A DNA stretch of 64,000 bases, taken from NCBI GenBank assembly GCA_963662155.1, contig OY759262.1:20287930-20351929 (forward strand). Reading direction: 5' to 3'. The position numbers and the translations under genes were made by a program. This DNA comes from Lamellibrachia columna (taxonomy: Eukaryota > Annelida > Polychaeta > Sabellida > Siboglinidae). Positions 10,965-22,690 of this stretch are shown here, piece by piece. The first letter of the stretch is position 1. Each line of letters begins with the position of its first letter. The notes below the pieces were generated by a model, which saw only the letters and a list, made by a program, of their open reading frames with translations, had not been told where the DNA came from and ran no database searches.

Positions 10965-11350
10965 TCTCAGCCAGTCCAGATCTCGCTGGTTTCGAAAACG
11001 CTTGCCGACTTCCTGCAGATCTTTGTCAAGGGCAGTTGACTAGACTGTTGCTCGGGGTCGCCCTCGCCAGCCAGCGACGTCAGCGGGTGTGAAATATTGG
11101 TCTATCGCCCGCTGTACAGGAGCTTCACGTGGCATGCAAAGATTCCACCGAACTTTGATGGCGTCGTGCTATGTGGGTTGCACGCACATTTTCGGTAGCG
11201 GGCGTTGTTCGAGATTCCTGAGGGTGTCTGATGCTGATGACATTTCTCAGCTGACGACGGTGGAATGTATCAAACCTGACCCATTCCGTTGGCGTTTGTC
11301 CGCACGTGCCCATGTTGTATGTGAGCAGAGGGACTATAGGGGCCATGCCT
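10965..11350 (-). pseudogene. LINE reverse transcriptase C-terminal fragment
   Basis: Minus strand: LLTYNMGTCGQTPTEWVRFD, then TFHRRQLRNVISIRHP, then a decayed R-W-x-L-x-G-H-V region. The end is frameshifted and rich in Arg and Leu, compatible with D-L-Q-E-V-G-K-R. This is the usual order after the thumb in RTE/CR1-type LINE proteins (L-L-Y-N-x-G-T-W-G, F-H-R-R-Q-L-R). At least three frame breaks. Confidence 0.55.
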
Positions 11351-13125
11351 CAGTCAGACTTCCTGGTTCATATGATCTGACGTAAGTGCATTTTAGCAGG
11401 GGCATTGCCGGGTTTGCTGGTGGAAACTGTTGAGAGTGAAAGGGTGTATTTTAGATGATTTTAATAGGCGGAAGGATATTTGGGATTTATTTGGTCACTA
11501 GACACGTGTGCGCCGTAATTCGTGCCAGTATTGGTAAACATTGACGGGTATTGCACATACAGCCATATTACAAGAGTTAGAAATGTCAAATTTTGACAAA
11601 ACTCGACCAACATGTCAGTGAGATGATGACAGCGGCAGGTAAAAAAGTTTTAGAATTTTGATGGTCAAATTTACTTATAATCGTGCAAAACGTTAACGTG
11701 GCCACCAGTGGGAAAGTTAACTGTAGGCTGAACCTTATAAACGCGTTGTAAGTCGCAGCCGGAAGTCTTGGGATACACGATGGTGTCTGATCCAGAGAGA
11801 CCAAAGCTTCCAGAAAGCCACAACTGCAAGTTGCGTTCTTCTTGCCACGTCTGGCACGCCCCCAAATAGACTGCTTGCGTGTCATGCGCCAGTCCTCTCC
11901 AGCACGGTGGTTTCTTCTGTGAATGTTGGTTGGTTGTATATAATGTAAAACAAATGTGAGAAATGCGCTGTAGCTCGCATGGGCCATTGCAAGGACACAT
12001 TTGTTATGACCGCACGCACAAAATCTGTGTACAATACAGGGGCCTAATGAATTCCACAAAATCACAGAATCACTGTTTACTCAGCTTCCGTCATCTGTTG
12101 GGGGGGGGGAGTTATTCGTGTCAATCTATCTAACCTGCAACAAGAAATTAGCACAAGAGACGAACGCATGCATTATGCCATGCATCTAACTATAATTGAG
12201 CTAGCGTATGTTTGTATGTTTTGGCTTGCACCTCGGGCGCCAAGCTTTCAGGGATTAATCTACGACCCCAAGAATGAAACGTAACGCCTTTATTTGTCCG
12301 AAATACAACGTATAGCAAGGGTTCTTAGTGGTTTTTATGGTAACTCAAATGTTCGCTACGTAAACGTTAACTTCCAACAATCGCAGAAACCACGCGCGCG
12401 CTGTGAATACTTCGGTACGTAAACCGTTTGAGAGTGCGTAGCGCCATCTGGGCGGTTTATATTAATTACAGCAGAAAGCACGCACCCACATATTGGCCCG
12501 AGGTCGCAGACCGAGGCCCAATACACAATAAAAATATATTCTACTATTCTACAACCAACACAAATATCCATGGGTTTAAATTCACGCGACCTTCAACATT
12601 TCGAACATGAAACGAGTATTGCATTACGTGCGTGACGCGGTTGTTTCTGGTAACACGTTTGACGTTTCCTTAAACAATATCGAGGGTAGTGATGGCATAT
12701 TGGCCTGAGGCATTTGGTAACCATTGCTATCATGACTGTCACTTATGAACTACCATGTTATCCCGTCGTGGGGACGGGCATTTTTGCTAGTTTATATAAC
12801 GCAATAATTATCCTGTTAATCATTGTTTTCCACGTCCTTGACGACACTTGACGACAGTAAGACGTGTTTGCAAAGTTCATCCCACATTCGTGTAATTCTA
12901 CGAGTTTTAGTTGGTTTCAACAAAACATTTTAATATTATAAGTGTATGAACATATTATGATTAAACCCATATTGCGAATTAAAAAAAGTTGGACACCGTG
13001 AGTGACTTTATAGTTTAATTTTCAACTGGACGTTTGTACCTATTATCGCTCATTCAGCGACATTCGCGTGGCTGCACAGCAGGTGTTAGCATTAAGAACA
13101 GTGCAATCCAGCGATTGCAACAGTA
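11351..13125. other. Mostly featureless DNA with one unrecognised open frame
   Basis: Minus-strand frames of 159 codons (11586-12065) and 109 codons (11671-12000) overlap. The second includes WLSGSFGLSGSDTIVYPKTS and then VQPTVNFPTGGHVNVLHD. It lies between a possible splice acceptor (TTCACAG near 11915) and a possible donor (GTAAAT near 11675). I do not recognise the protein; it could be one exon of a host gene, a decayed element or chance. A run of nine G lies at 12102-12110. Nothing else was seen. Confidence 0.3.
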
Positions 13126-13363
13126 GTGACGAATAGCGAGGCTAGTCAGGCGAATGGCAATGTCTGTACTGACAGGTGTTCGACGGGTCACTCAACTGTA
13201 ATCCTGCCGTCGTCTGACGCCACCAGTGACCCGACTGGTGAGAAAACGACAAAGAAAGCCCGCAGGAAAGCGTCAAAAGGACAGAACGACGACAACGGGA
13301 AATATTGCTTTAAAAACTGCTGCCACAGCGGCAAAGGCAGTGGCAGATGGTGCAATGACGAGG

Positions 13364-13611
13364 GAAGAAAAGGTGCAATGACGAGGGAAGAAAATGGTGC
13401 AATGACGAGGGAAGAAAATGGTGCAATGACGAGGGAAGAAAATGGTGCAATGACGAGGGAAGAAAATGGTGCAATGACGAGGGAAGAAAATGGTGCAATG
13501 ACGAGGGAAGAAAATGGTGCAATAACGAGGGAAGAAAATGGTGCAATGACGAGGGAAGAAAATGGTGCAATGACGAGGGAAGAAAATGGTGCAATGACGA
13601 GGGAAGAAAAT
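13364..13611. repeat. 24-bp coding minisatellite
   Basis: Eleven copies of GGTGCAATGACGAGGGAAGA plus AAAT, nearly identical. In frame they give AMTREENG. The first copy lacks one T, which shifts the frame relative to the upstream codons. Confidence 0.95.
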
Positions 13612-13648
13612 TGTCGGTATTTGGACAGGCGGATCGTGCCGCCTTTCG

Positions 13649-14719
13649 TTGACTGTCGTGGAGAGGCTTCTCCACAAGGCGTACCTCCTCGAGTCACTGG
13701 TGGGTAAGTTGTTGACTCTCGTGGAGGGGCTTCTCCACAAGGCGTACCTCCTCGAGTCACTGGTGGGTAAGTTGTCGACTCTCGTGGAGGGGCTTCTCCT
13801 CAAGGCGTACCTCCTCGAGTCACTGGTGGGTAAGTTGTTGACTCTCGTGGAGGGGCTTCTCCACAATGCGTACCTCCTCGAGTCACTGGTGGGTAAGTTG
13901 TCGACTCTCGTGGAGGGGCTTCTCCTCAAGGCGTACCTCCTCGAGTCACTGGTGGGTAAGTTGTCGACTCTCGTGGAGGGGCTTCTCCTCAAGGCGTACC
14001 TCCTCGGGTCACTGGTGGGTAAGTTGTCGACTCTCGTGGAGGGGATTCTCCTCAAGGCGTACCTCCTCGAGTCACTGGTGGGTAAGTTGTCGACTCTCGT
14101 GGAGGGGCTTCTCCTCAAGGCGTACCTCCTCGAGTCAGTGGTGGGTAAGTTGTCGACTCTCGTGGAGGGGCTTCTCCTCAAGGCATACCCCCTCGAGTCA
14201 GTGGTGGGTAAGTTGTCGACTCTCGTGGAGGGGCTTCTCCTCAAGGCGTACCACCTCGAGTCAGTAGTGGGTAAGTTGTCGACTCTCGTGGAGGGGCTTC
14301 TCCTCAAGGCATACCTCCTCGAGTCAGTGGTGGGTAAGTTGTCGACTCTCGTGGAGGGGCTTCTCCTCAAGGCGTACCTCCTCGAGTCAGTGGTGAGTAA
14401 GTTGTCGACTCTCGTGGAGGGGCTTCTCCTCAAGGCGTACCTCCTCGAGTCAGTGGTGGGTAAGTTGTCGACTCTCGTGGAGGGGTTTCTCCTCAAGGCG
14501 TACCTCCTCGAGTCAGTGGTGGGTAAGTTGTCGACTCTCGTGGAGGGGATTCTCCTCAAGGCATACCCCCTCGAGTCAGTGGTGGATAAGTTGTCGACTC
14601 TCGTGGAGGGGATTCTCCTCAAGGCATACCTCCTCGAGTCAGTGGTGGGTAAGTTGTCGACTCTCGTGGAGGGGATTCTCCTCAAGGCGTACCTCCTCGA
14701 GTCAGTGGTGGGTAAGTTG
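13649..14719. repeat. 63-bp coding minisatellite, 17 copies
   Basis: The unit begins TTGTCGACTCTCGTGGAGGG and spells 21 residues, exactly three heptads, so each added copy keeps coiled-coil register. There is no indel or stop in 17 copies. Early copies end LVGK (CACTGG), later ones VVGK (CAGTGG), so the array has a left and a right subfamily. The last copy runs into the unique coiled coil at 14720. A 610-codon frame on the other strand is a by-product of the repeat. Confidence 0.95.
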
Positions 14720-15260
14720 GAAAAATCCAACCTGCAGCTGGTCACTTTGGTCGTGGAGCAGCGACAAGAGATGCGTAGACTGCGAGACGACGTCATGGCG
14801 GAAGGAAGACGGCAGAACAACGACGCCGATGTAGCCTGCGTTAGAGCACAAGGAATAACGCTGCTAGTGGGGAACAGTATACTGCAAGATGTTCGATTAA
14901 ACAAAACCGACGACGGAAAGCAGATCAAAATGCGTAGGAAGTCGGGAGCTATATTCACCGATATTGGCGAAATGATAAACGATATAGCCAGTGACGTTGC
15001 CGAGATAAACATCGTAGGTGGCACGCAAGAGACAATGGGAAATATGGACGGTAGCGAAGTCAAAGAAAACGTGAGCGAACTAGTGCAAAAAGCGAAAACG
15101 GTCAATCTCGACCAGCGTAACTAATTGCTATATATTACCTTGTGGCTATCCGATGTCCCAATTTGCTCGGACAAATGAATTCTCTGATGTATTTTGGTGT
15201 AAAGAATACTCGTCTTCGTTCTGTACCCGCTGCTCAGCTAACCCTCCCTTGGGTCTTGGG

Positions 15261-15640
15261 TGGCTCAACTAGCCCCGTTTCAACAATTAAGCATTTTAAA
15301 TTAACTCTGAAAAAGCTCGAAGTAATGTAAATAATCTTCTTCCCTGCGTATAGTTAAACCATTTGTAAGTGCACAGATAATAAAGTCTGGTCACATGCAT
15401 TGATAGTTTACACACCAGTAGACACTGTTCGCAATCACCAACAGTTTCGAAAAACGTCCAAAAATCATACTTTTCACCCACATTTTCGGGTCGTTGTGAC
15501 AAATGGCACTTATTGTACATCAATCGTGTTCTAATAACATGTTCAGTCACTGGGTGGTACCATGTAACTGTCGCTGCTGTAGTTTCCTGGGAAACATGGG
15601 TGGCTCAACTAACCCAGTGGCTTAACTAACACTGCCTTCG
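15261..15640 (+). repeat. Dispersed repeat R1, copy 1
   Basis: Bounded by GGCTCAACTAGCCCCGTTTC at the left and GGCTCAACTAACCCAGTGGC at the right. The inverse complement of a shorter copy lies at 29535-29815. The best shared blocks are ATCAATCGTGTTCTAA, CACTGGGTGGTACCA and GTAGTTTCCTGGGAAACATG. No reading frame. Probably a non-autonomous element; it sits between the presumed ORF1 and ORF2 of LINE B. Confidence 0.8.
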
Positions 15641-15794
15641 CTTATATATTACACCCCTAAAATGGAGTATTAGGAAATACGTAATCACATAATCACGTGC
15701 ATAGATACCATTGTACGCAGGCATTTAGTATGTGGTTTTATTGTGGTAACAGGGTATTTCAATCAGTTAAATGATAATTTTCTGTGAACACACT

Positions 15795-18055
15795 CTTTGT
15801 TCAGGTAGTGAATGTTCTAACACATGGACAAGCGATACTGGATACAATATGGACGAACATGGAGGAGGTATATACCCCACCTATTACTATTTCTGAACTT
15901 GGGAAATCAGACCATAATATGGTATTGCTGAAACCATGTTTTAATGTTACTTGATACCGGGTGTATGACACGTTTATCTGTAAGATGTATGGGTCCCAAT
16001 GAAAAAGCCACATTTCCCATAGCTTTTTCAGCTATTCGATGGGAACCCTTAATTAGGTTGCAGTCATGTGAAGATAAGTATTTACATTATCAAACTGTTA
16101 TTAATAAGCTGATGGAAACGTGTTTTCCCAATAAAGTAGTAACGCGTCACACGGCTGATAAGCCGTGTGTAACGGACTAGTTTAGAACAATAGTTCGTAA
16201 AAGACAGCGAGCTCACATGAGCAGTGATGTGAATCTAGCCAGGATATTGCGCAATAGGATTAACCGCGCCGCTCTGAGACTTAAGTACGACTGTTATCAA
16301 GCACATATTGCAGCAATGAATAAGTCAGGATCCTGTGATTAGTGGAAATATATGAACAAAATTAATGGGACTAGACAGGAACGTCAACTCTGGCATGCAA
16401 GCTGACAAAACAGCTAATGGTGATTGTGGATTACTGGCCAATATAATGAATGAGTTTGTTGTGCCTGTCGGTGAACATTTACCCCGTTTAAATGAGGATA
16501 ATCATATATTTGTTTATAGTAAACGAGGAACTACCAAATCAATATGTCATCAGTGCGATGACAACACTAAGAGCACTACAGAAAGTTAAGGCGAATAAGG
16601 CCCCATGGCCTGATAACATTCCTGCTTGGGTATTAAGGAATCATGCAGATAGCCTCGCTCCTCCATTAACTGCTATCTTCAACAGTTCACTGGCGAAGGC
16701 GCAATTCCTAAGGAATGGAAGATGCAAACGTAATACCGTTGCCGAAAATAAACCCATCCATGTTGATTGAAAAAAAAACATTAGACCAGCATCGCTAACG
16801 CCAATAGCTGCAAATGTGTTTGAGTCAATAATAATGAGCTGAGTGGATGATATAATTGACGGAGAATTAGACTCTAAGCAATTTAGTGGAATTGGCTGAA
16901 CGTCGACAACTGACGTTCTCGTAGAAATAATGCACATATGGTATGAAGCGACTGATAAATGGGATACTTATGTCCGAATTGCAATGCTGGATTTTAGCAA
17001 GGCGTTTGATCTCATTAATCATCACTTGTTACTAGAAAAGCTACAACTGTATGATATGCCCTCACATATTATAAGATGAACAGCAACATTTGTATTAGAC
17101 AGAACTCAACAGGTAAAAATAGGAAATGAATACTCGCATTCTGGCCGTCCAGGGAACCCTGTCTGGACCGAAATGTTTCCAAGTTTACATAAACGATTTA
17201 AAAACACCTGTTCCGTTATATATGTGGACGACAGTACGTTATTCGAAGCATGAGATAGAAAAGGTGTTTCTGTAATCCAAGAATCACTTGACATCGCCGC
17301 TAGGTGGGCAGTGCAAAATGATATGAAAATCAATTCAGGAAAATCGAAAGAAATGATCATCAATTATGCACAAGATGGGAATTTCGAAATAACATACCGA
17401 CTATAAAGATAGACGGGATGGATGTAGATAAATAGACCATGCTAAGCTTTTTGGCGTGACAAAGATTATATATGTTGTACCAGTTAAAACGAGCAGGTAC
17501 TAGCCAGAGTGATCTGATCACTGTATATGTACGTGTTGTGAGACGTACTGGAATATGTACGTGTTGTGAGACGTACTGGAATATGCATGCCCTGTGTGGA
17601 ATATAAATTTGCAGAATTACGTATCTGACAATATCGAAATGATACAGAAAGAAGCCCTAAAAGGCATCTTTCCTGGCAAAAGCTATGTAGTTACATACAT
17701 TGAAAGAAAGGCGGGGCTGTCTGTGTGAGCGATAATGAGCTCACACGAACTTAATCATCTCTTACCTGATAAAAGAGGTATATATTATAATGTAAGACAC
17801 ATCAATAAGTATCCATTGCCAATAACTCGGACGAATATGTATCGAATCTTTCTGATACCATGGGGTTTACACAACTGGCAATACATACATTGGCAATAGG
17901 TACAATGTTATATCTGCTGCGCCACTTATCATGATAGGGTTTTTTGTGATTATTGTATTTTATGATGATTAACTGTTACATGTGTTATTTGACTATATAA
18001 TGATGTGGATCCAACTCAGTTGAGTTGCCAATAAAATTGTCCTTTATCGTATGTT
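15795..18055 (+). mobile_element. LINE family B ORF2 remnant, copy 1
   Basis: The endonuclease end lies at 15820-15940 (LDTIWTNMEEVYTPPITISE, GKSDHNMVLLKP). The connecting region has KRQRAHMSSDVNLARILRNR near 16200. The reverse transcriptase has KANKAPWPDNIPAWVLRNHA near 16590, IAMLDFSKAFDLINHHLLLE near 16980 and VIYVDDSTLFEA near 17215 (Y-V-D-D catalytic core). The C-terminus has ELNHLLPDKRGIYYNVR near 17750. A 28-bp duplication (GTACGTGTTGTGAGACGTAC) lies at 17529-17585. The 3' end has AATAAAATTGTCC near 18035. Many frameshifts and stops; not active. Confidence 0.8.
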
Positions 18056-18061
18056 ACCTTA

Positions 18062-18165
18062 CAATAGGCGTATATCGACAAACTTGTTTTGGGAAACAGC
18101 CAACTTATGTATTAACTCTCAACCAATTGCAGCTTCAATCAAGCTGAGATATGAATCTTGAGTAT
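18062..18165 (+). repeat. Dispersed repeat R2, copy 1
   Basis: ACTCTCAACCAATTGCAGCT and TGAGATATGAATCTTGAGTA recur with about 85% identity, in the same orientation, at 32643-32737 inside the second gypsy remnant. Confidence 0.7.
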
Positions 18166-18207
18166 TTACACTGATTTTCAGAGACATGAAACAAAACAAA
18201 ACAGTTT

Positions 18208-18212
18208 ATGGC
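18208..18212. repeat. Target-site duplication (ATGGC) of gypsy element G1, left
   Basis: ATGGC directly outside the LTR at 18213; the same five bases follow the other LTR at 28954-28958. Five-base duplications are usual for Ty3/gypsy integrases. Confidence 0.9.
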
Positions 18213-18376
18213 TGTTATATATTGCATTCTACTAGACTACGAAGTCATTATAAATTGCGTAAAGAAAACTGTATTACTTCACGTGACAGAACTGAACAAG
18301 ACGGACGTCCCTCCGTCGGGACCATTCAGTAATCACCAGTAGACAGGGATCATACATTAGATACTAGATTACTACA
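18213..18376 (-). repeat. 3' LTR of G1 (164 bp)
   Basis: On the minus strand it begins TGTAGTAATCTAGTATCTAA and ends ATATAACA, the TG...CA ends of LTRs. It matches the LTR at 28795-28953 closely; the main difference is an A-rich stretch near 18255-18270. The polypurine tract (AAAAGCAGGAGGAA on the minus strand) lies directly inside, at 18377-18391. Confidence 0.93.
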
Positions 18377-18779
18377 TTCCTCCTGCTTTTAGATTGCGAT
18401 ATACATATAATAGAATAGTGTAAATTACTATATGTGATATATGCGCAAATGTCCAGATGTACACTATAAGTTCAGTCTGTCAATATGTTTGGTTTGACGT
18501 GAAGATCTCAGCAAGACGAACTCCGGTTCTTCTTCTTCCATTTGAGCTCATAACTCTATGTTGACCACATATAAATGTGGCTAGAGTATTTTCGAGCTGT
18601 GATCATTATTGCGTGGGAACGGGTGATGTAATGCTGGTTAGGGTCCGTGTAGGTCAGAATATGTCGCGTTTGCGTAGTTAGGCAATACATCAGTGCATGG
18701 ACTATATGATATCTAATAATAAGGACTGTATAATTGTTCTATGTTGGCATGGTGAGAAGGCACTGTCTAAACCTTTTTA

Positions 18780-20112
18780 CTGACGGTTGGCTAACTAATT
18801 CGTGTGCTCTTGTTCCATAGTCTGATGGCGCTGGGGAAGAACGAGAATTTGTAGGCGCCGACGCGGGTGAAAGTCTGGTAGAAGCGATAAGCGCTGCCTC
18901 TGGTGCGTGTTGATGCGGCGGCGAGTGACGTCGTTGTCACATCAACCAGTTTGTGGTTGATGCGGTACAGCATCATCAACTTGGCACCAGCTCGTCTTCT
19001 CTCTAGTGACTTCCATTCCAAACTCTCAAGCATGTTCCCTACGCTGCTGCGTCGCCGATAGTCGTTCTTTACGAAGCGGGCTGCTTGTCTCTGGACATTC
19101 TTAACTGCTTTGGTGTACTTTTCGGTGGATTGGTCTCATACCGTCGACGCATACTCCACAATAGGCCTTACAAAGGTCTGGTAACACCGCGATTTGTTAG
19201 CTTGGGGGCAGCTGCTGATGTTGCGCTGTAAGAAAGCCCTGGTGTTGTTGGCCTTCTTTGTTATGTTGTCGATGTGGTTATTCCATGTTAACTTCCTGTC
19301 GATGGTTACTCCAAGGTACTTGGTGCAAGTGACCTCCTTCAGAGCGTTCCCGTGGATCGAGTAGGAGCTGACTACTTTCTTCTTCCTTCTGTTGGTGATT
19401 CTGATAATCTCGCACTTGTCTGGGTTGAATTCCATCAACCTGTCTGCCACCTATTTCTGCAACCTGTCGATGTCATCTTGTAATGTATCTGCGTCAGCTG
19501 TTGCGTTGATGTTCCAGTACTGGAGGCTATCATCAGCAAATATACGTGCAGTAGAGGACACTTGGTCCGCGAGGTCATTGATGTAACACAGGAAGAGGAT
19601 GGGGCCGAGAACTGTGCCCTTTGGAACGCCTGAGGTGACTGCAGCTGTGAATGACCTTTTGCCTTCGAGGACTATTTCATGGGTACTGTTACTCAGGAAG
19701 CTTTGGATCCAGTCCAATGTATTTCTTCGCACGCCGTAATAATGTTTGGTTTCCTGCCAGATGGGGATGAGACACTTTATCAAATGCTTTAGAGAAATGC
19801 AGCAGCACAGCGTCGATCTGTCCAGCATCATGCAGCCCTTGGCTAGGTCATCAACTGTTTGGATGAGCTGTGTTTCGCAAGATCTACGTTTGCGGAAGCC
19901 ATGCTGATAGTCAGTTAGTATGTTGAGGTTTTCCAGGTGGTGCATGAAGTTGCTGTTTGTGATGTGCTCCAGGGTTTTGCAGGAAATGCTCGTTAGAGAG
20001 ATAGGTCTGTAGTTTGATGATGAACCTCTATCTCCCTTCTTGTAGACTGGAATATCCCAAGCATGTTTCCAATCTACCGGCACGGTGCCTTGGTAAAGGG
20101 AACGAAAAATCA
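18780..20112 (-). mobile_element. LINE family C (Jockey/CR1-like) 5'-truncated ORF2
   Basis: Minus strand in order: GTVPVDWKHAWDIPVYKKGD near 20070, NYRPISLTSISCKTLEHI near 19995, DYQHGFRKRRSCETQLIQTV near 19890, SGVPKGTVLGPILFLCYIND near 19600, IFADDSLQYWN near 19535 (A-D-D core), KYLGVTIDRKLTWNNHI near 19310, YQTFVRPIVEYASTV near 19150, LESLEWKSLERRRAGAKLMM near 19000 and FFPSAIRLWNKS near 18800. There is a stop at 19448-19450, another near 19136, and one frameshift in the palm. It is truncated at 20112, where it abuts LINE B copy 2 head to head. Confidence 0.88.
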
Positions 20113-20119
20113 GAAGATG

Positions 20120-22228
20120 TTCCAGTGACAGACCTTGGATAGATGAAAATTTCCGCTATCTAATACGTCGCCGCCAGATCGCGCTTCTTTCTGAGAACCA
20201 ACCATTGTACAGGCATTACAGAAATAAAGTTAATCGTGACAGAAAGTCCTTACAACGAAAGTATTACCAACGAAAAATCAAATCACTTGAGAACGAACAT
20301 CCGAAACGATGGTGGAATAGCGTGAAGGAACTTGTAGGGGTAAAGGTCAACTGTGACAATCTACAAGGTCTTGCTAACACACACTGTTCAGGAAACTTCA
20401 GTATTCTAGCAAACGAAAGAAGTGACTTCTTTGAGTCTGTGACCAAAGACTTCCCACCACTCTTACCCGTTGATGAGTTCTTACCTCCGGGAGCTGACAC
20501 GACGGTCCCAAATACCTACATTATCAACGTCGACGAAGTAGCCATATCACTATCACGAATTAAAACACACAAAGCAACCGGCCCGGAAAAGATACCCAAC
20601 TGGATCTTACATGACTACGCCGCCATCCTCGCTCATCCTGTCTGCGCGATATTCAACAGCAGTCTACGGGAAGGAACCATGCCTGCCCTGTGGAAATGCG
20701 CTGACGTTCGACCAGTGCCTAAAATTCGACCACCAGCGCTAATCGAGAAAGACATGCGCCCAATATCCCTCACACCAGTTTTATCGAAGTGCTTGGAGAA
20801 ATTCATGTGCACGTGGATAATGGACATTACCATGGACCAGATTGATCCTCAGCAATATGGATCAATCAAAGTAACATCAATCGTACACGCACTGGTCGAG
20901 CTTGTACACAAGTGGAAATACGCGGTCGAGACCCCTGGAACCATAGTACGAATACTTCTCGTCGATTTCAGCAAAGCGTTTGACCGAGTCGACCATCACA
21001 TTTTAATGACGAAATGTGCATCATTCGAACTTTTATCACCAAATGGCTGACATCCTTCCTGTGTCAACGCAAACAGAGGGTAAAGATCGGGAGTATGAAA
21101 TCGGAGTGCACCACTGTCAATGCAGGTGTCCCACAAGGCACAATATTTGGACCAGTCGGCTTCCTACACCATATTAATGATCTGCAAACAGTATGCGAAC
21201 ATATAAAATATGTCGACGATTGCACAATATGGGAAGCTTCTTCATCCTCCGGAATGGACAGCTCACTCCAAGTAGCACCAGACGTACTCGGGCAATGGAC
21301 AGCGAGTAACAAAATGGCGCTGAACTACGACAAGACGAAAGAACTGCGGATATGTTTCAAGAAATCAACTCCGGACATCGCACTGCTAACCATCGACGGT
21401 AGACCAATCCAACAAGTCAACAGCACTCGTCTACTAGGTGTGGCTCTATCTGAAGATTTGAAGTGGCAATCACACATAGAAGAAATCACTACAAAAGCAT
21501 CGCAACGTCTATATTTCATCATCCTTCTCAAAGGAGCCGGCATTGACCCTCACCATCTCATCAACATATACACTTCAATCGTCCGATCGGTATTGGAGTA
21601 CGCATGCCAAGTGTGGCACACGAGCCTGACAAATAAGCAAACAAGACAGATAGAATACATCCAGAGACGGGCAATGCGAATCATTTTTCAAGATAAGTCG
21701 TACACCGAAGCCATCACCGCAGCCAATCTACCAACGCTGTCAGACCGGAGGGAGAAGTTATGTAGAACACTATTCATAAGCATGCAACAATCTACATATA
21801 AATTACACCATCTTTTGCCTCCCCTCCGGGAAACTCCGTATACAACTCGAAACACGAGGACTTACTGTGTGTCGCGTTGCAGAACTGCAAGATTTCAGAA
21901 CTCTTTATACCATATGCTTTAAGACACTGGCAGTAATTATGAACTAATTTATAAATTAGTTATTTTTTACATAATAGTAGTAGGCCATATAATTTATTTT
22001 ACTATAGTATTGCCTGTTTTAATTTATGATTATGTCCTTCATATTTACCTTGTTTATTTACAAACATAACTTTAAACATGATGTACATGCACCTTTTAAA
22101 TTTGTTATATTTTAAGTCATATTTTTGTCTTAATTAATTTATTATCATTGGTTGTTTTACTGTGCCAATTGTATAATTCAACTGCTATAGTTGCCATTTT
22201 AATAAAATTATTATTATTATTATTATCG
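20120..22228 (+). mobile_element. LINE family B copy 2, nearly intact reverse transcriptase half
   Basis: A 281-codon frame (20205-21050) and a 302-codon frame (21014-21922) overlap and differ by a single frameshift near 21015-21050. Order: linker (NKVNRDRKSLQRKYYQRKIK), KTHKATGPEKIPNWILHDYA, PISLTPVLSKCLEKFMCTWI, LLVDFSKAFDRVDHHIL, AGVPQGTIFGPVGFL, KYVDDCTIWEA (Y-V-D-D catalytic core near 21210), LLGVALSEDLKWQSHIEEIT and the C-terminal HHLLPPLRETPYTTRNTR. The endonuclease is missing (5' truncation). A 290-bp AT-rich 3' UTR ends in (ATT)6-type repeats at 22206-22228, the usual CR1-type tail. This is the best-preserved mobile gene in the window and probably a recent insertion into G1. Confidence 0.9.
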
Positions 22229-22690
22229 GAGCGCATCGAGAATGGGTCGTACCTTCTCTGGTTGTGTGTGTAGACCAACTGCATCTAGTTTGTATCCTAG
22301 ATAATCGACTTCTTTCACGAAAAAGGAATACTTGATGCGCTTCAGTCTCAGGCCTGCATCTGACAATCGTTACAGTTGCGAAGAGGCTCAGCTTCTGTCA
22401 ATCCAGTAACGAGAATGTCGTCTAGGTACACCGTTGTGTTTGGTATGTTCTTGATCAGATTGTCTATAACGCGCTGGAATATGGCCGACGCTGAATTTAG
22501 CCAGAACAGTAAGGTACTGTATGTGTACAAGCCTCTGTGTGTTGATTGTAACATACTTTCTTGAGTGTTCATCCAGCTGCATTTGCAGGTATGCGTTCCC
22601 GAGATCTAACTTTGTGAACTTCTCACCACCAGCAAGCGTGGTGTACAGATCTTCGATTCGTGGTATAGGATATTTGTCCACACGTGTTGC
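22229..22690 (-). pseudogene. G1 gypsy pol: reverse transcriptase part
   Basis: Minus strand: DKYPIPRIEDLYTTLAGGEK, then FTKLDLGNAYLQMQLDEHS at 22680-22580. After a frameshift: LNSASAIFQRVIDNLIKNIP, then VYLDDILVTG near 22410 (Y-L-D-D catalytic core), then YSFFVKEVDYLGYKLDA near 22300. The sequence breaks off at 22229, exactly where the LINE B (ATT)n tail begins, so the LINE insertion cut the gene. At least two frameshifts. Confidence 0.88.

Larger units (their letters stand above)
13126..15124 (+). pseudogene. LINE ORF1-like gene: repeat-expanded coiled coil plus truncated SGNH/esterase-like domain
   Basis: Two open frames overlap. 13126-13707 has no ATG of its own before the repeats. It has a charged N-terminus (EKTTKKARRKASKGQNDDNG), then an 8-residue repeat (AMTREENG). 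13649-15124 is in another frame and encodes 17 copies of a 21-residue repeat (LSTLVEGLLLKAYLLESVVG plus K). A coiled coil follows (LEKSNLQLVTLVVEQRQEMR), then GITLLVGNSILQDVRLNKTD, KSGAIFTDI and INIVGGTQE, which fit blocks I and III of the SGNH hydrolase fold. It stops at 15122, before the catalytic Asp-His block. Coiled coil plus esterase is a known ORF1 design in CR1-type LINEs (family knowledge). The family B ORF2 follows at about 15800, so this is probably its ORF1. Confidence 0.6.

Noticed and set aside
13273..15105. 610-codon minus-strand open frame
   Set aside because: It mirrors the 24- and 63-bp coding repeats of the plus strand. The plus-strand frame has coiled-coil and SGNH motifs; the minus one has only repeat peptides.
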